Assembly: GCF_026344005.1 (NCBI RefSeq) | Contig: NZ_JAPKNH010000003.1 | Coordinates: forward strand, 434,001 to 498,000 | Direction of reading: 5' to 3' | Origin: Kaistia terrae | GTDB taxonomy: Bacteria; Pseudomonadota; Alphaproteobacteria; Rhizobiales; Kaistiaceae | Length of the DNA stretch: 64,000 bases | In this document: piece after piece, positions 11,166 to 19,973 of the stretch | Numbering within the stretch: position 1 is the first letter of the stretch | How the letters are laid out: each line of letters opens with the position of its first letter | Program-made: the position numbers and the translations under genes | The notes under the pieces: generated by a model | Databases searched by the model: none | The model's input: only the letters and a program-made list of their open reading frames with translations | What the model was told of the DNA's origin: nothing

Positions 11166-12320
11166 ATGCGCCTTCGACCCGGCCGCATCCAACCCGCCTG
11201 TTCTGGATGGTTGCGCGGCCTGATTGGCCTGTCGCTTGGCCTCCTGATTCCGACGGTTGCCCTGGCTGATCGCGACATGTCGCGGGCGGAAATCGAAGCG
11301 CGGATCGCCTACTACGCGGACACGTACCGCCTGCCCGTCGAATTGCTGCGCAAAGTGGTTCGCACCGAGAGCACGTTCAATCCGGCCGCCCGCAACGGCC
11401 CGTATTGGGGCCTGATGCAGATCCTGCCCAAGACGGCTGAAGGCCTCGGCTACCGGGGATCGGCCAAGGGACTGCTCGACGCGGAAACCAACCTGATCTA
11501 TGGCGGCGCCTATCTGGCCAACGCCTATATCATCGCCGGCGGAAATGCGGCCAAGGCCCACAGCCTCTACAAGAGCGGCTATTATTACGAAGCCAAGCGC
11601 AAGCGACTGCTGGCGAAGCTGATCAAGGTGCCCATGGGCACGACGCCGATTCTGGTCGCCGGCAAGCTCGTTACCAAGCCATCCGACAATACGATGCTGG
11701 CCTACGCCACGCCGGAGCCGGGAAGCCCGGTGGTCGCCAAGGCGCCGACCGAGAAACTGGTTCTCGCCGAAGGCGCCAAGCCCGAGATCGCCGCCGAAGC
11801 GGACGCAGCGCCGGTCGCCGTCGCGACGGCCATGGCGCCGGTGCCGCTGCGCAAGCCCGTCGTCGCCGCTCCCGTCGTGGAGATGGCCGCCATCGTTCCG
11901 CCGCTCCTACCGCGTCCGAAGCCGGCCGCCCTGCTCCAGCTCGCGTCGGCAAAGCCCGCATCGACAGAACCGGCTGCGGCCAATCCGGCCGCTCCGCCGG
12001 TCCGCGGCCTGCTTTATGCCACCGCGATCCTGCCGCCCTCGAAGGTCATCCGGCCCGATTACGCCGAGCAGACGATCGCGCAGCCGGAACTGGCTCTTGC
12101 CAGCGCCTCGTCGCACTTCGCCAAGGATGCGACGGCCATGGCTTTCGCAACGCCGACCCCGTCCCGGCTTTCTTCCGCCCACAAGCTGCCGGCCGCGATC
12201 CGCCTCGCCTCGACCGATGACGGCATCCGCTCGGATGCACCGGGCTGCTGCCGAATGGACGCGTCCGTCGACGCTGCCATGCCCCTGCCCCGCGCCCGCC
12301 CGGCCCACAAGGCCGACTGA
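11166..12320 (+). CDS. Secreted lytic murein transglycosylase (SLT domain)
   Basis: 384 residues. Residues 1-35 are a signal peptide: basic start MRLRPGR, hydrophobic LIGLSLGLLIPT, cleavage likely after VALA. The SLT lysozyme-like domain follows (about 40-150) with the catalytic glutamate Glu68 in VVRTESTFNP, then GLMQILPKTAEGLGY and GGAYLANAYI. It should cleave the glycan strand of peptidoglycan in the periplasm. The C-terminal half is long, Ala/Pro-rich and poorly conserved, and may be a linker. The ATG at 11166 is preferred because it starts the signal peptide; a TTG at 11085 would hide it behind 27 residues. Confidence 0.88.
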   Translation: MRLRPGRIQPACSGWLRGLIGLSLGLLIPTVALADRDMSRAEIEARIAYYADTYRLPVELLRKVVRTESTFNPAARNGPYWGLMQILPKTAEGLGYRGSAKGLLDAETNLIYGGAYLANAYIIAGGNAAKAHSLYKSGYYYEAKRKRLLAKLIKVPMGTTPILVAGKLVTKPSDNTMLAYATPEPGSPVVAKAPTEKLVLAEGAKPEIAAEADAAPVAVATAMAPVPLRKPVVAAPVVEMAAIVPPLLPRPKPAALLQLASAKPASTEPAAANPAAPPVRGLLYATAILPPSKVIRPDYAEQTIAQPELALASASSHFAKDATAMAFATPTPSRLSSAHKLPAAIRLASTDDGIRSDAPGCCRMDASVDAAMPLPRARPAHKAD

Positions 12321-12420
12321 CGCCCGCCGGGCGCGGCCAGCGCCCGACTTGGCCCCAGACTTGACCCTAAGTCATCCCGATGCATAGCTGATGTCGAACC
12401 GGCGCACGCCGGATCGCGAC

Positions 12421-12450
12421 AAAGACCCTGTCCGCAAGAGACGGGGCTTT
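12421..12450 (+). terminator. Possible terminator hairpin before the VOC gene
   Basis: AAAGACCCTGTC (12421-12432) pairs with GACGGGGCTTT (12440-12450) with one bulge and one G-T pair; the stem ends in TTT. It is 100 bp after the transglycosylase stop and ends 18 bp before the next start, so it could end the first transcript or act as a leader structure on the second. Confidence 0.4.
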
Positions 12451-12468
12451 CAGACGGGAGAAACGGGG

Positions 12469-12948
12469 ATGCGCACTTTCACCGAAGGCGGCACGATGCA
12501 GGTCGCCTATGTCGTCCGCGATCTCGAAGCGGCGATGAAGCGTCACTGGGACATCTTCAAGATCGGCCCCTGGGACATCTACCAGTTCGAGCCCGGCAAG
12601 GTTCAGAACTACATCTATCGCGGCAAACCGGCGACGCACACCTGCCTGATCGCGGTCGCCTGGAGCGGCGACACCCAGCTTGAGCTGATGCAGCCGCTGA
12701 CCGGCTACAGCATCTATGACGAGCATCTGGAGAAGCACGGCGAAGGCCTGCACCACATCAAGCTGTTCTATGCCGATTGCCAGAAGGCGGTCGAGAACTT
12801 CACCCGACAGGGCTATCCGGTGATCCAGAGCGGCCGGATCGACGACGACGAGCACTACTATCTCGATACCGAGAAGGACTTTGGCTACATCGTCGAACTC
12901 GGTAATGCCGGCCGCATCCGCGCGGCGGAGCGCACCTACCCGGCTTGA
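12469..12948 (+). CDS. VOC (glyoxalase/dioxygenase fold) family protein
   Basis: 159 residues, cytosolic. The beta-alpha-beta-beta-beta pattern of a VOC module is visible: QVAYVVRDLEAAMKRHWDIF at the start, a central TQLELMQPL and the LHHIKLFYADC strand, then GYIVELGNAG at the end. Possible metal ligands are His and Glu of these strands. Members act as lyases, epimerases or dioxygenases; the substrate is unknown. The ATG at 12469 has a good ribosome site (GGGAG at 12457-12461) and starts the domain; an upstream start at 12391 would run through the hairpin. Confidence 0.8.
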   Translation: MRTFTEGGTMQVAYVVRDLEAAMKRHWDIFKIGPWDIYQFEPGKVQNYIYRGKPATHTCLIAVAWSGDTQLELMQPLTGYSIYDEHLEKHGEGLHHIKLFYADCQKAVENFTRQGYPVIQSGRIDDDEHYYLDTEKDFGYIVELGNAGRIRAAERTYPA

Positions 12949-13091
12949 GACCAATGTAAGGGAACGTCCTGCAAGCGCATCGCCGTTCGGGCGACGCGCC
13001 GTTTTCTCACGCCCATGTGACAAGGAGCGTCTTGCGGACCGCCTCGTGCCGACCAGATAAGGGAGGCATATCATTGACATCGGAGCGACGC

Positions 13092-14078
13092 ATGACCTTC
13101 AAGGCACTCTGGGCGACGAAGACGGGCGACACGGTTTCTGTCGCTCTCTCCAGCCTCGAAGACGATCAGCTCATGGATGGCGACGTCACCGTCGCCGTCG
13201 ACTATTCGACCGTCAACTACAAGGACGGGATGGCGGTCACCGGGCGCGCGCCGATCATCCGGACATTCCCACTGATCCCCGGCATCGACCTCGCCGGCAC
13301 CGTCGAAAGCTCCAAAAGTCCCGATTTCAAGCCTGGCGATCGCGTCGTGCTGAACGGCTTCGAGCTGAGCATGTCGCATCATGGCGGCTATGCGCAGCGC
13401 GCCCGCGTCCCGGCCGAATGGCTGGTCAAGCTGCCGGATTCGATCTCATCCAAGGATGCGATGGCGATCGGCACCGCCGGCTACACGGCGATGCTGAGCG
13501 TGCTGGCGCTGGAGCATGGTGGCATCACGCCGGATCGCGGGCCAGTCCTTGTGACGGGCGCTTCCGGCGGCGTCGGCTCGATCTCGGTGGCGCTGCTGTC
13601 GAAGCTCGGCTACCGCGTCATCGCCTCGACCGGCCGCGCGCAGGAGGCGGACTATCTGAAGCGGCTCGGCGCCACGGAGATCCTCGACCGTGCGACGCTC
13701 TCGCAGCCGGGCGCGCCGATCGCAGCGCCGAAATGGGCCGGCGCCATCGACAGCTGCGGCGGCCAGACACTCGCCAACGTGCTGGCGCAGACGGATTATC
13801 GTGGCACGGTGACGGCCTGCGGCCTCGCCGACAGCATGGACCTGCCCGCCGCGATGCATCCCTTCATCCTGCGCAACGTGACGTTGGCCGGCATCGACTC
13901 GGTGAACGCGCCGCAATCCGTCCGCGCCGTCGCCTGGAAGCGGCTGGCGAGCGATCTCGACCTCGCCAAGCTGGAGACCACCGTGCAGGAAGTCGGTCTG
14001 GCCGACGTGCCGCAGGTCGCGGTCGATATCCTCGAAGGCAAGGTGCGCGGCCGCACGCTGGTCGACGTCAACCGCTGA
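13092..14078 (+). CDS. AcuI/YhdH-type acrylyl-CoA reductase / quinone oxidoreductase (MDR family)
   Basis: 328 residues, the typical length of AcuI/YhdH proteins. The GroES-like N-terminal part has NYKDGMAVTGRAPIIRTFPL and PGIDLAGTVE. The NADPH-binding Rossmann motif VLVTGASGGVGSISVALLSK follows in the middle, and IDSCGGQTLANVLAQ later. The family lacks the zinc ligands of alcohol dehydrogenases, and none are seen here. The likely reaction is NADPH-dependent reduction of acryloyl-CoA to propionyl-CoA, which also removes a toxic electrophile. The ATG at 13092 begins the conserved MTFKAL; earlier in-frame starts are not conserved in character. Confidence 0.87.
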   Translation: MTFKALWATKTGDTVSVALSSLEDDQLMDGDVTVAVDYSTVNYKDGMAVTGRAPIIRTFPLIPGIDLAGTVESSKSPDFKPGDRVVLNGFELSMSHHGGYAQRARVPAEWLVKLPDSISSKDAMAIGTAGYTAMLSVLALEHGGITPDRGPVLVTGASGGVGSISVALLSKLGYRVIASTGRAQEADYLKRLGATEILDRATLSQPGAPIAAPKWAGAIDSCGGQTLANVLAQTDYRGTVTACGLADSMDLPAAMHPFILRNVTLAGIDSVNAPQSVRAVAWKRLASDLDLAKLETTVQEVGLADVPQVAVDILEGKVRGRTLVDVNR

Positions 14079-14118
14079 ACAACGCGCGCCGCCCGTGTTC
14101 GCAGGGGCGGCGCACTAT

Positions 14119-14330
14119 CCCTCAGGGCCTTTGCAGAACCCCGCCCTCAACATCCTGAGGAGGCCCGCAGGGCCGTCTCGAAGGACGCAGAGCGGTCGCG
14201 CAAACCCAGGTGAGCCCTGCCCTTCCGTCGTGTGTCCTTCGAGACGGCTTTCTTCGAAAGCCTCCTCAGGATGCTGGAGATGGGGTGCTGCAGAACTGCC
14301 TTTCGGCGTTGTGCAAAGGCCTCCTCAGGG
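14119..14330. repeat. Large compound inverted repeat between convergent genes
   Basis: Nested inverted repeats. The inner arm CATCCTGAGGAGGC...GTCTCGAAGGAC (14151-14186) is matched by GTCCTTCGAGAC...GCCTCCTCAGGATG (14234-14273). The outer arm CCCTCAGGGCCTTTGCA (14119-14135) is matched by TGCAAAGGCCTCCTCAGGG (14312-14330). The unit with CCTGAGGAG and GTCTCGAAGGA is a common rhizobial intergenic palindrome. It fills the space between the oxidoreductase (plus) and the AraC gene (minus), where it can act as a two-way terminator. Confidence 0.75.
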
Positions 14331-14362
14331 AGCCAAGCCCTGCCGCTGCCTGAGACAGTCCG

Positions 14363-15364
14363 CTAGCCAAGGCGTGATTGCTCCCGAAACTGACGCGGCG
14401 TCGTACCGGAGATTCGTCGGAAGGCACGGCTGAAATGCGCGGGGTCCGTGTAGCCGGAGGAAAAGGCGACATCGATGATCCTGCAATCGGTGTCGCGCAG
14501 AAGCCGGCTCGCATTCTCATACCGGGCCGTATCCAATATGTCCGAATAGGTCAGGCCAAGATGGGCGAGCTTGCGCTGGAGCGTGCGCGGGCTGATGCCG
14601 GCGATGTCGGCGACGTCGGCCAGCGCCGTCTTTCCCTCTTCGAGATAAGCCGGCAGCATCAGCTTGAGCGTTGCGACGATGTCGTAGTCGCTGGGACCGT
14701 CCTCCTGGCCACGCGGAGGCGCGAACAAGGCGGCCGACCGATTAGGGAGGCTGAGAAGCGTGACCGGCAGGCTGATCCAGGCAGCATGCTGATGGGACAC
14801 AAACCGCACATTCGGCCAGTGGGATCGAGTCGCCGGCCCCGGTGAGTAGGACGATTCAAACGCGATCGCGGTCGGCATCCAGTCTTGTCCCGCGAATTGC
14901 CGGACGATGTAGACCGAGAAGATATTCTGGATCCATTGCGCGTGCTTCAGATGCAGAAGCCCGGTCGTGCCGGCGAGCCGGCTGCAGACCCGCACATGAT
15001 CCTCGTCCTGCTCAATCCACATGCTCAAAATGGTGTCTTCGCGGGACGCCCAGTAGCAGGCGTGCCGGAGCGCGACGAGAAGCGTCGGCGAATGGGCGAT
15101 CAGCGCGCGTGTCTTTTCCCTCATGTGGGAGAAATGCAGACGCTGAGCGGCGAGAAAACCGAAATCCTCGATGCCCTGGCTTCTCTGCGCGGTCTCGACG
15201 AAGCGCAGCGCCGGCAGGAGCGGCAGGTAGAGATCGCTCTTTTCAGCCAGGGATGTCGGTAGCCGGGACTTGCCCAGAAGCGTTTCCGTCGGCGCCCCGA
15301 TCTCGTCGAGAATGCTGACGAAGGGCAGCAGGAACTGGCCGCGCGTCAAAGGGATATTTGCCAT
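14363..15364 (-). CDS. AraC family transcriptional regulator
   Basis: 333 residues. The N-terminal 200 residues resemble the arabinose-binding-like domain of the OruR/ArgR subgroup of AraC regulators (QFLLPFVSILDEIGAPTETLL). The C-terminal double helix-turn-helix domain covers about the last 100 residues, with ISPRTLQRKLAHLGLTYSDIL and the typical VAFSSGYTDPAHFSRAFRRISGTTPRQFR. The start ATG is 15362-15364; the longer frame from 15439 overlaps the probable promoter region. It is divergent from the acid phosphatase gene, with 197 bp between starts, so that gene is a plausible target. Confidence 0.88.
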   Translation of the reverse strand: MANIPLTRGQFLLPFVSILDEIGAPTETLLGKSRLPTSLAEKSDLYLPLLPALRFVETAQRSQGIEDFGFLAAQRLHFSHMREKTRALIAHSPTLLVALRHACYWASREDTILSMWIEQDEDHVRVCSRLAGTTGLLHLKHAQWIQNIFSVYIVRQFAGQDWMPTAIAFESSYSPGPATRSHWPNVRFVSHQHAAWISLPVTLLSLPNRSAALFAPPRGQEDGPSDYDIVATLKLMLPAYLEEGKTALADVADIAGISPRTLQRKLAHLGLTYSDILDTARYENASRLLRDTDCRIIDVAFSSGYTDPAHFSRAFRRISGTTPRQFREQSRLG

Positions 15365-15561
15365 CGGATCTCGCCGCAACCGGGTTTGATGTTTTTCGCA
15401 ATGCCGAATCAAGGGAAAGTTCGCGGCCGGCGGGAGCATAGCGGCATGCGCGTGGCGTGAAATGGCAAGACGGTCGAGCCGCTCATGCAGCAGAAGCTCC
15501 GCAATGGGACTTGCCTGCTGACGACGCCTTCAGGCGCTGGCAACTTTCGAGAGGAATGGGA

Positions 15562-16389
15562 ATGTCGATGACCGGGACTGTAGTGCGGGCCGCACAGGTT
15601 TCCCTGCTGGCGCTGATGGCGCTCTGCGGGCAGGCACAGGCGGGCGACGACCAGCCCAAGGTCACCGACGCGCATTTCACGATCGCGCCCGGCTATCTGA
15701 AGCCATCCGATCTTCCCGATAGCCTCGCGCTACTCGGCCCGCCTCCCGGCGCTGGCAGCGCGGCGCTTGCCCGCGATGAAGAGGCGCGCAAGGCGACGCT
15801 CACCCTGCGCGGTTCCGACCGGTGGAAGCTGGCCGTTCAGGACGCCGACCTCGTTTTCCCGAGGCCTGCCGACAACTTCTCCTGTGCGCTCGGTGTTCCG
15901 ATCGACGAGCAGAACACGCCGCATCTCTTTGGCCTCATGAAGAAAATGATGTCGGACGCCGGCCTGTCGACCTATGGCGTCAAGAACAAGTATGAGCGCA
16001 CCCGGCCCTTCGTTGTGCACAGCGAAGCGACCTGCACGCCGGATCAGGAGCCGATCCTGCATGACGACGGCTCCTATCCCTCCGGCCACACGGCCGCCGG
16101 CTGGGCCTGGGCGCTGACTCTCTCCGAGATCGCGCCCGATCGCGCCAATGAACTCCTCGCCCGCGGCATCGCCTTCGGACAGAGCCGGGTAATGTGCGAC
16201 GCGCATTGGCAGAGCGATGTCGATGGCGGACGGATCATGGGTGCCGCGACGGTTGCGAAACTGCACACCGATCCGGTCTTCCTCGAGGATCTTCGCGCGG
16301 CTCGCGGCGAAGTCGAGGCGGCGCGCGCCAAGGGGCTGAAGCCGACGCAGGATTGCTCTGCCGAAGCGGCGGCACTCGCACTGCAATGA
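15562..16389 (+). CDS. Class A non-specific acid phosphatase (PAP2 superfamily)
   Basis: 275 residues with a signal peptide (hydrophobic about 9-22, cleavage likely after AQA at residue 27), so periplasmic. All three parts of the PAP2 active site are present: KNKYERTRP (141-149, KX6RP), YPSGHTAAG (172-180, PSGH) and SRVMCDAHWQSD (208-219, SRX5HX3D). It releases phosphate from many organic phosphomonoesters. I chose the ATG at 15562 since GAGGA lies 6-8 nt upstream; ATG 15556 and a farther start are in frame. Divergent from the AraC gene. Confidence 0.9.
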   Translation: MSMTGTVVRAAQVSLLALMALCGQAQAGDDQPKVTDAHFTIAPGYLKPSDLPDSLALLGPPPGAGSAALARDEEARKATLTLRGSDRWKLAVQDADLVFPRPADNFSCALGVPIDEQNTPHLFGLMKKMMSDAGLSTYGVKNKYERTRPFVVHSEATCTPDQEPILHDDGSYPSGHTAAGWAWALTLSEIAPDRANELLARGIAFGQSRVMCDAHWQSDVDGGRIMGAATVAKLHTDPVFLEDLRAARGEVEAARAKGLKPTQDCSAEAAALALQ

Positions 16390-16591
16390 TCATGGCCCTG
16401 CGACCCGCTCCCGCCGCACGGTAGGGGCGGACTTTCCGGTGCCGCCACGCCCTGTGCCTGGCGGGCGTTCACCGGGTCAAACCAAGACTTGAATGACGCA
16501 CAGGCGCGACGCTTCGCGAGCGCCTGATTGCTGCTGCTTGGAGACCGTGTGGTCGTCTCACTCCCAAGCCGAGCCTGAGGAGGCAATCTCG

Positions 16592-17119
16592 TTGGACGGA
16601 AAAATTCATCCGATTGCGATCGAACACCTGCCGTTCTTTATCACCGCGCCCGGGCAGAGCGACATCCTCTTCAACGGGATGGTCGTCTTCATGCTCGTGA
16701 CGATCCTCGTCGTCACCAATCTCTACTTCCAGCTCCATGCCGTCCCGGAGCGCCTGGCGCATCGGGCCAATGTGGTTCAATTGGAACTCGTCGGCGTCCT
16801 GGCGCTGATTTCGCTCTTCACCCACAATCACATGTTCTGGATTGCCGGCCTGCTGCTGGCCCTGATCCGTTTTCCGGATTTCTCCACGCCGATGGCGTCG
16901 ATCGCCGGGTCTCTCGAAAAGCTCGCTGAACAACGCGACAGCGGCGCGGAGGGCCTGGCCAGGTCGGCCGGCCCGACACTCGCCGTCATGGCGACAACTT
17001 CCCCCGAGCCTGCCGATTTGCCAGCCGGAGATCCGCTTCCCAATCACGCCGCGCATGCACCATCGCCCCAAGCGGCGACGCGCCTCCCGACGCCGAGAGG
17101 GGAATTGAGCGATGTTTGA
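16592..17119 (+). CDS. Small inner-membrane protein paired with an HlyD-type protein
   Basis: 175 residues from a TTG start at 16592, chosen because GAGGAGG at 16577-16583 stands 8 nt before it. Two hydrophobic segments are visible: FNGMVVFMLVTILVVTNLYF and LELVGVLALISLF with HNHMFWIAGLLLALI. The last 70 residues are polar and Pro/Ala-rich. It overlaps the next gene by 8 bp. Small membrane partners encoded with HlyD-type proteins (as in E. coli yibI-yibH) suggest a two-part export or envelope module; its function is not known. Confidence 0.65.
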   Translation: MDGKIHPIAIEHLPFFITAPGQSDILFNGMVVFMLVTILVVTNLYFQLHAVPERLAHRANVVQLELVGVLALISLFTHNHMFWIAGLLLALIRFPDFSTPMASIAGSLEKLAEQRDSGAEGLARSAGPTLAVMATTSPEPADLPAGDPLPNHAAHAPSPQAATRLPTPRGELSDV

Positions 17120-18347
17120 GCTGCTGCTTTGCTCGATGCTGACAATCTTTCCTGACTATCTCGTTCGCCGCTATGGCCAGGGCAAGCGGATCGGTCGCGA
17201 GATCACCCTGTATTCGGTCTGGTACGAGTTGCGCTGGGGCATCAGCGCCTGCCTGATCCTGACCATCTCGCTGATCACGCTGATTTTCTATTTCCACCCT
17301 TCGACCAAGAACGTCACCGCCGTATTCCGGACCGTCTCGATCCTTCCCGAAAGCGGCGGCCGGGTTGCAAAGGTGTTTGTCGGCTTCAACCAGAAGGTCG
17401 AGGCAGGAGAGCCGCTGTTCCAGCTCGATAGTTCGGTACAGGCGGCGGCCCTCGAGGCGGCGCAGCGCCGGATCGCGGAAATCGATGCCCAGGTGATCGT
17501 GTCGAAGACCCAGTTGGCGGCCGCGGACGGCACGATAAAGCAGGCGGAAGATGCCCTTCAGCAAGCCCAGGATGAGCTGGATACCAAGCAGGAGCTGATG
17601 CGGCGCAACGCGAATGTCGTTGCCGTGCGCGAGATCCAGCGCCTGCAGGTCACGCTTGACGGCCAGAAGGGCGCGCTCGATGCGGCGAGGGCCAACAAGC
17701 AGACGCTCGAGGCGCAGATCTCAAATCTCCTGCCGGCTCAACGAGCCAGCACCGAGGCCGCGCTTGCCCAGGCGCAGGTCGAGGTCGACAAGACGCTGGT
17801 GCGCGCCGGCGTCGCCGGGACGCTGCAGCAATTCACGCTGCGGCCGGGCGATGTCGTCAATCCGATGGTTCGGCCGGCGGGCATTCTCGTGCCGTCCGAC
17901 GCTGGACGGGTCGCCCTCGTCGCCGGCTTCGGGCAGATCGCCACCCCGGTAATCAAGGTCGGCATGATCGCGGAGGCGACCTGCATCGGCAAACCCTTCA
18001 CGATCATCCCGATGGTGGTGACGCAGGTGCAGGACGTCGTGGCCTCTGGCCAGTTTCGTCCGACGGATCAGCTGGTCGATGTCCAGCAACTGGGGCAGCC
18101 CGGATCGATCACCGTCTATCTGGAGCCGCTCTATGCCGGGCAGCTGGAAGGCGTCCCGCCAGGCGGAAGCTGCATCGCCAACGCCTATACCAACAACCGC
18201 GAGGCGCTTGAGGCGAAGGACATCGGCACCGGGAACCGGCTGTTTCTCCATGTCGTCGACACGGTCGGGCTGGTACACGCCATGATCCTGCGGATGCAGG
18301 CCATGCTCCTTCCCGTGCAGACGCTGGTCCTCAGCGGGGGGCATTGA
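17112..18347 (+). CDS. HlyD-family membrane fusion (periplasmic adaptor) protein
   Basis: 411 residues. An unusual N terminus (MFELLLCSMLTIFPDYLVRR) precedes one membrane segment near 45-60 (ISACLILTISLITLIF). Then come the split biotinyl-lipoyl half-domain (ILPESGGRVAKVFVGFNQKVEAGEPLFQLD), an alpha-helical hairpin of about 120 residues rich in Ala, Gln and Glu, the second lipoyl half (VRAGVAGTLQQFTLRPGDVV) and a beta-barrel part. Adaptors of this kind bridge an inner-membrane pump to the periplasm or outer membrane. No pump gene lies beside it; only the small membrane protein upstream, with which it overlaps. Confidence 0.88.
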   Translation: MFELLLCSMLTIFPDYLVRRYGQGKRIGREITLYSVWYELRWGISACLILTISLITLIFYFHPSTKNVTAVFRTVSILPESGGRVAKVFVGFNQKVEAGEPLFQLDSSVQAAALEAAQRRIAEIDAQVIVSKTQLAAADGTIKQAEDALQQAQDELDTKQELMRRNANVVAVREIQRLQVTLDGQKGALDAARANKQTLEAQISNLLPAQRASTEAALAQAQVEVDKTLVRAGVAGTLQQFTLRPGDVVNPMVRPAGILVPSDAGRVALVAGFGQIATPVIKVGMIAEATCIGKPFTIIPMVVTQVQDVVASGQFRPTDQLVDVQQLGQPGSITVYLEPLYAGQLEGVPPGGSCIANAYTNNREALEAKDIGTGNRLFLHVVDTVGLVHAMILRMQAMLLPVQTLVLSGGH

Positions 18348-18849
18348 GCCCCCGCCTAGGTCGCGATCAAGAACGCCGTTACCCCTGAATGCCCCTCCCC
18401 GGCGGCGTCGAATGCCGTCCACAGAGATCGAACTCTGGGCAGCCCTCGTTCGAGGCAGAGGAACACCGGCAGCGGCGCACCGGCTTGGCGCTTAGCAGGC
18501 AGGAACGGCGGGCATAGGGTGTCACCTTGCCGGAAGGCAGTGATGACTTCCCAAAGGCTCGCCCAAGGTTTGCAGCGTTCCGAGCTAGAGGCCCTGACGC
18601 GTCGTCGAGCGTGAATCAAGGCGACTTCGCAGGCTCACCGCGCGATAAGGCTCGTGCGCCCGCTGAAGCCGCACGATCGAAACGTCACCGAGTTTTACTC
18701 TAGACGGCGGGCACAATCGCCGCGCTCAGTCCCTCCCTCGACAATATCTCAGGCGATGGGGCCTGAACGGGCCTCGCCTTGAACCATTCCAGCTCCTGCT
18801 CAAGTACCGAAATGAACACGGCCAACCAGCCCGACCCATACTCGCGAAA
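18348..18849. other. Junction region without a supported gene
   Basis: About 500 bp between the HlyD gene and the first mobile-element remnant. Minus-strand open frames cover 18356-18619 and 18700-18990. The second is antisense to an integrase tail and the first has no recognisable domain, so I call neither. This stretch marks the left border of the island; a chromosomal attachment site should lie near here, but I found no tRNA. Confidence 0.4.
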
Positions 18850-18996
18850 TGCACTTTCGGGAATGTCATGCTCGATCATCGAACGACGTATTGTAGTCTC
18901 GGGGCCGCGCAGATCCCTTTTCGCCAGATCCGAAAGCTTCGCGTCGAGCTTGTGAATTCCATCACCTACCAGAACGTCGATCTTTCCCATCTTTAG
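18850..18996 (+). pseudogene. Remnant of a tyrosine recombinase C-terminus
   Basis: In the plus frame ending at the TAG of 18994-18996 the last residues read KLRVELVNSITYQNVDLSHL. This matches the C-terminus KLRVELVNSIAYRTLDLSHL of the intact integrase ending at 51531. 30 nt in a row (18934-18963) are identical to 51460-51489. Upstream of about 18930 the similarity fades quickly, so only the tail survives. It is a trace of an element using the same integrase type. Confidence 0.75.
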
Positions 18997-19138
18997 ATAT
19001 AGATTCCGGCACGGCTTCGTTGACGCCCCCTCGGCGGAAGTTCGCGTCTATTGTCAACAAACATAGCAAAACAACCATCCCGAGCCCCATTTGAAAATAT
19101 TCTATTCGTTAAATATAAATAATTCACAGGAGGTTAAG

Positions 19139-19408
19139 TTGCTCAAACGATCAAATATTGAACGGCTCGTCCATGCACTGGAGTCTGGCTACGTTTCCGT
19201 TGAAGGCGAGAAGATCAGCTTCGATATGGGTACCGACACAGGGTGTAGAGACGTCAGCGCAGCGATACCAAACGCCGACAACCCCATCCACGTGGGCTGC
19301 CCCTTCTGCCATCACAGGGCATATCGCCCTGTCGCGAATGTGCGGCGCCTCCGGTTGACTGCAGCTCAAGCACGGAGAACGCCCACCGCAATTGCCTTGA
19401 ATGGTTGA
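19139..19408 (+). pseudogene. Broken paralogue of the small gene at 52.6 kb
   Basis: A TTG start at 19139 follows CACAGGAGGTT (19125-19135), the same 11-mer and spacing as before the TTG at 52648. Residues SNIERLVHALESGYVSVEGE and KISFDMGTDTG correspond to SNIARLILKLESDRLSVEGE and EIGFNMGTYIG there. After about 60 residues the match moves to another frame (ITGH versus IAGH, then EWLIADIG-like sequence in a third), so the copy is frameshifted and truncated. It lies 140 bp after an integrase tail, just as its relative does. Confidence 0.65.
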
Positions 19409-19973
19409 TTGCCGACATTGGCAGCATGCGACTTAGGGGGGGGCATGGGTGCCTGCAGTATGCGCCCTCAAAACTAAGCGCCTCTAATCTCAGACAATGC
19501 GAGCGCTAGCTACCCTCCCCGTCAGGCTGGATCCAATCGGTGGGAGGATGGCCGAATGGCATATCCGCACCACTTGAAATCCGATGACCACCCTTGATCA
19601 CCTCATTCGGGCGCCCCTGCAAGTCTACGATTGTCGCCTCCATCTCGGCGTGCTGATCTTCTTTCTGATCTCGCAGACTGCGAGGATCGCGCATCCATGG
19701 CCGCTCAGGCGCCTGCTCGAAGCCGGTGAGGTTCAACGGCTCCAAGCCCCCACACAGATGAGCGCTCCGCTACCGCCCGCGATGCCTGGCTACCAGACAC
19801 AGGAAGAACTCCCCACCCATCTCACGGGACACAGCATGCCAATTTGAGCGTCAGATGCGGCACTCGACCAGGTGACGCTGGGCATATCCCCGCCCATTGC
19901 GCATCCTCACGTACCAGTCGATCCAGAACGCCCGACACTGCCGCACCAAAAGGCACCGCGCAAACACAAGAGC
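19409..19973. other. Non-coding or decayed stretch
   Basis: About 560 bp with short overlapping open frames on both strands and no recognisable protein, ribosome site or repeat. The first part is probably the shifted end of the broken small gene. Confidence 0.4.

Noticed and set aside
18356-18619. Minus-strand 87-residue frame
   Set aside because: No ribosome site and no domain; kept out, although its composition is not clearly non-coding.
18700-18990. Minus-strand 96-residue frame
   Set aside because: Its first part is exactly antisense to the integrase tail on the plus strand, which shows real similarity to the intact integrase; the same shadow appears opposite the intact gene.
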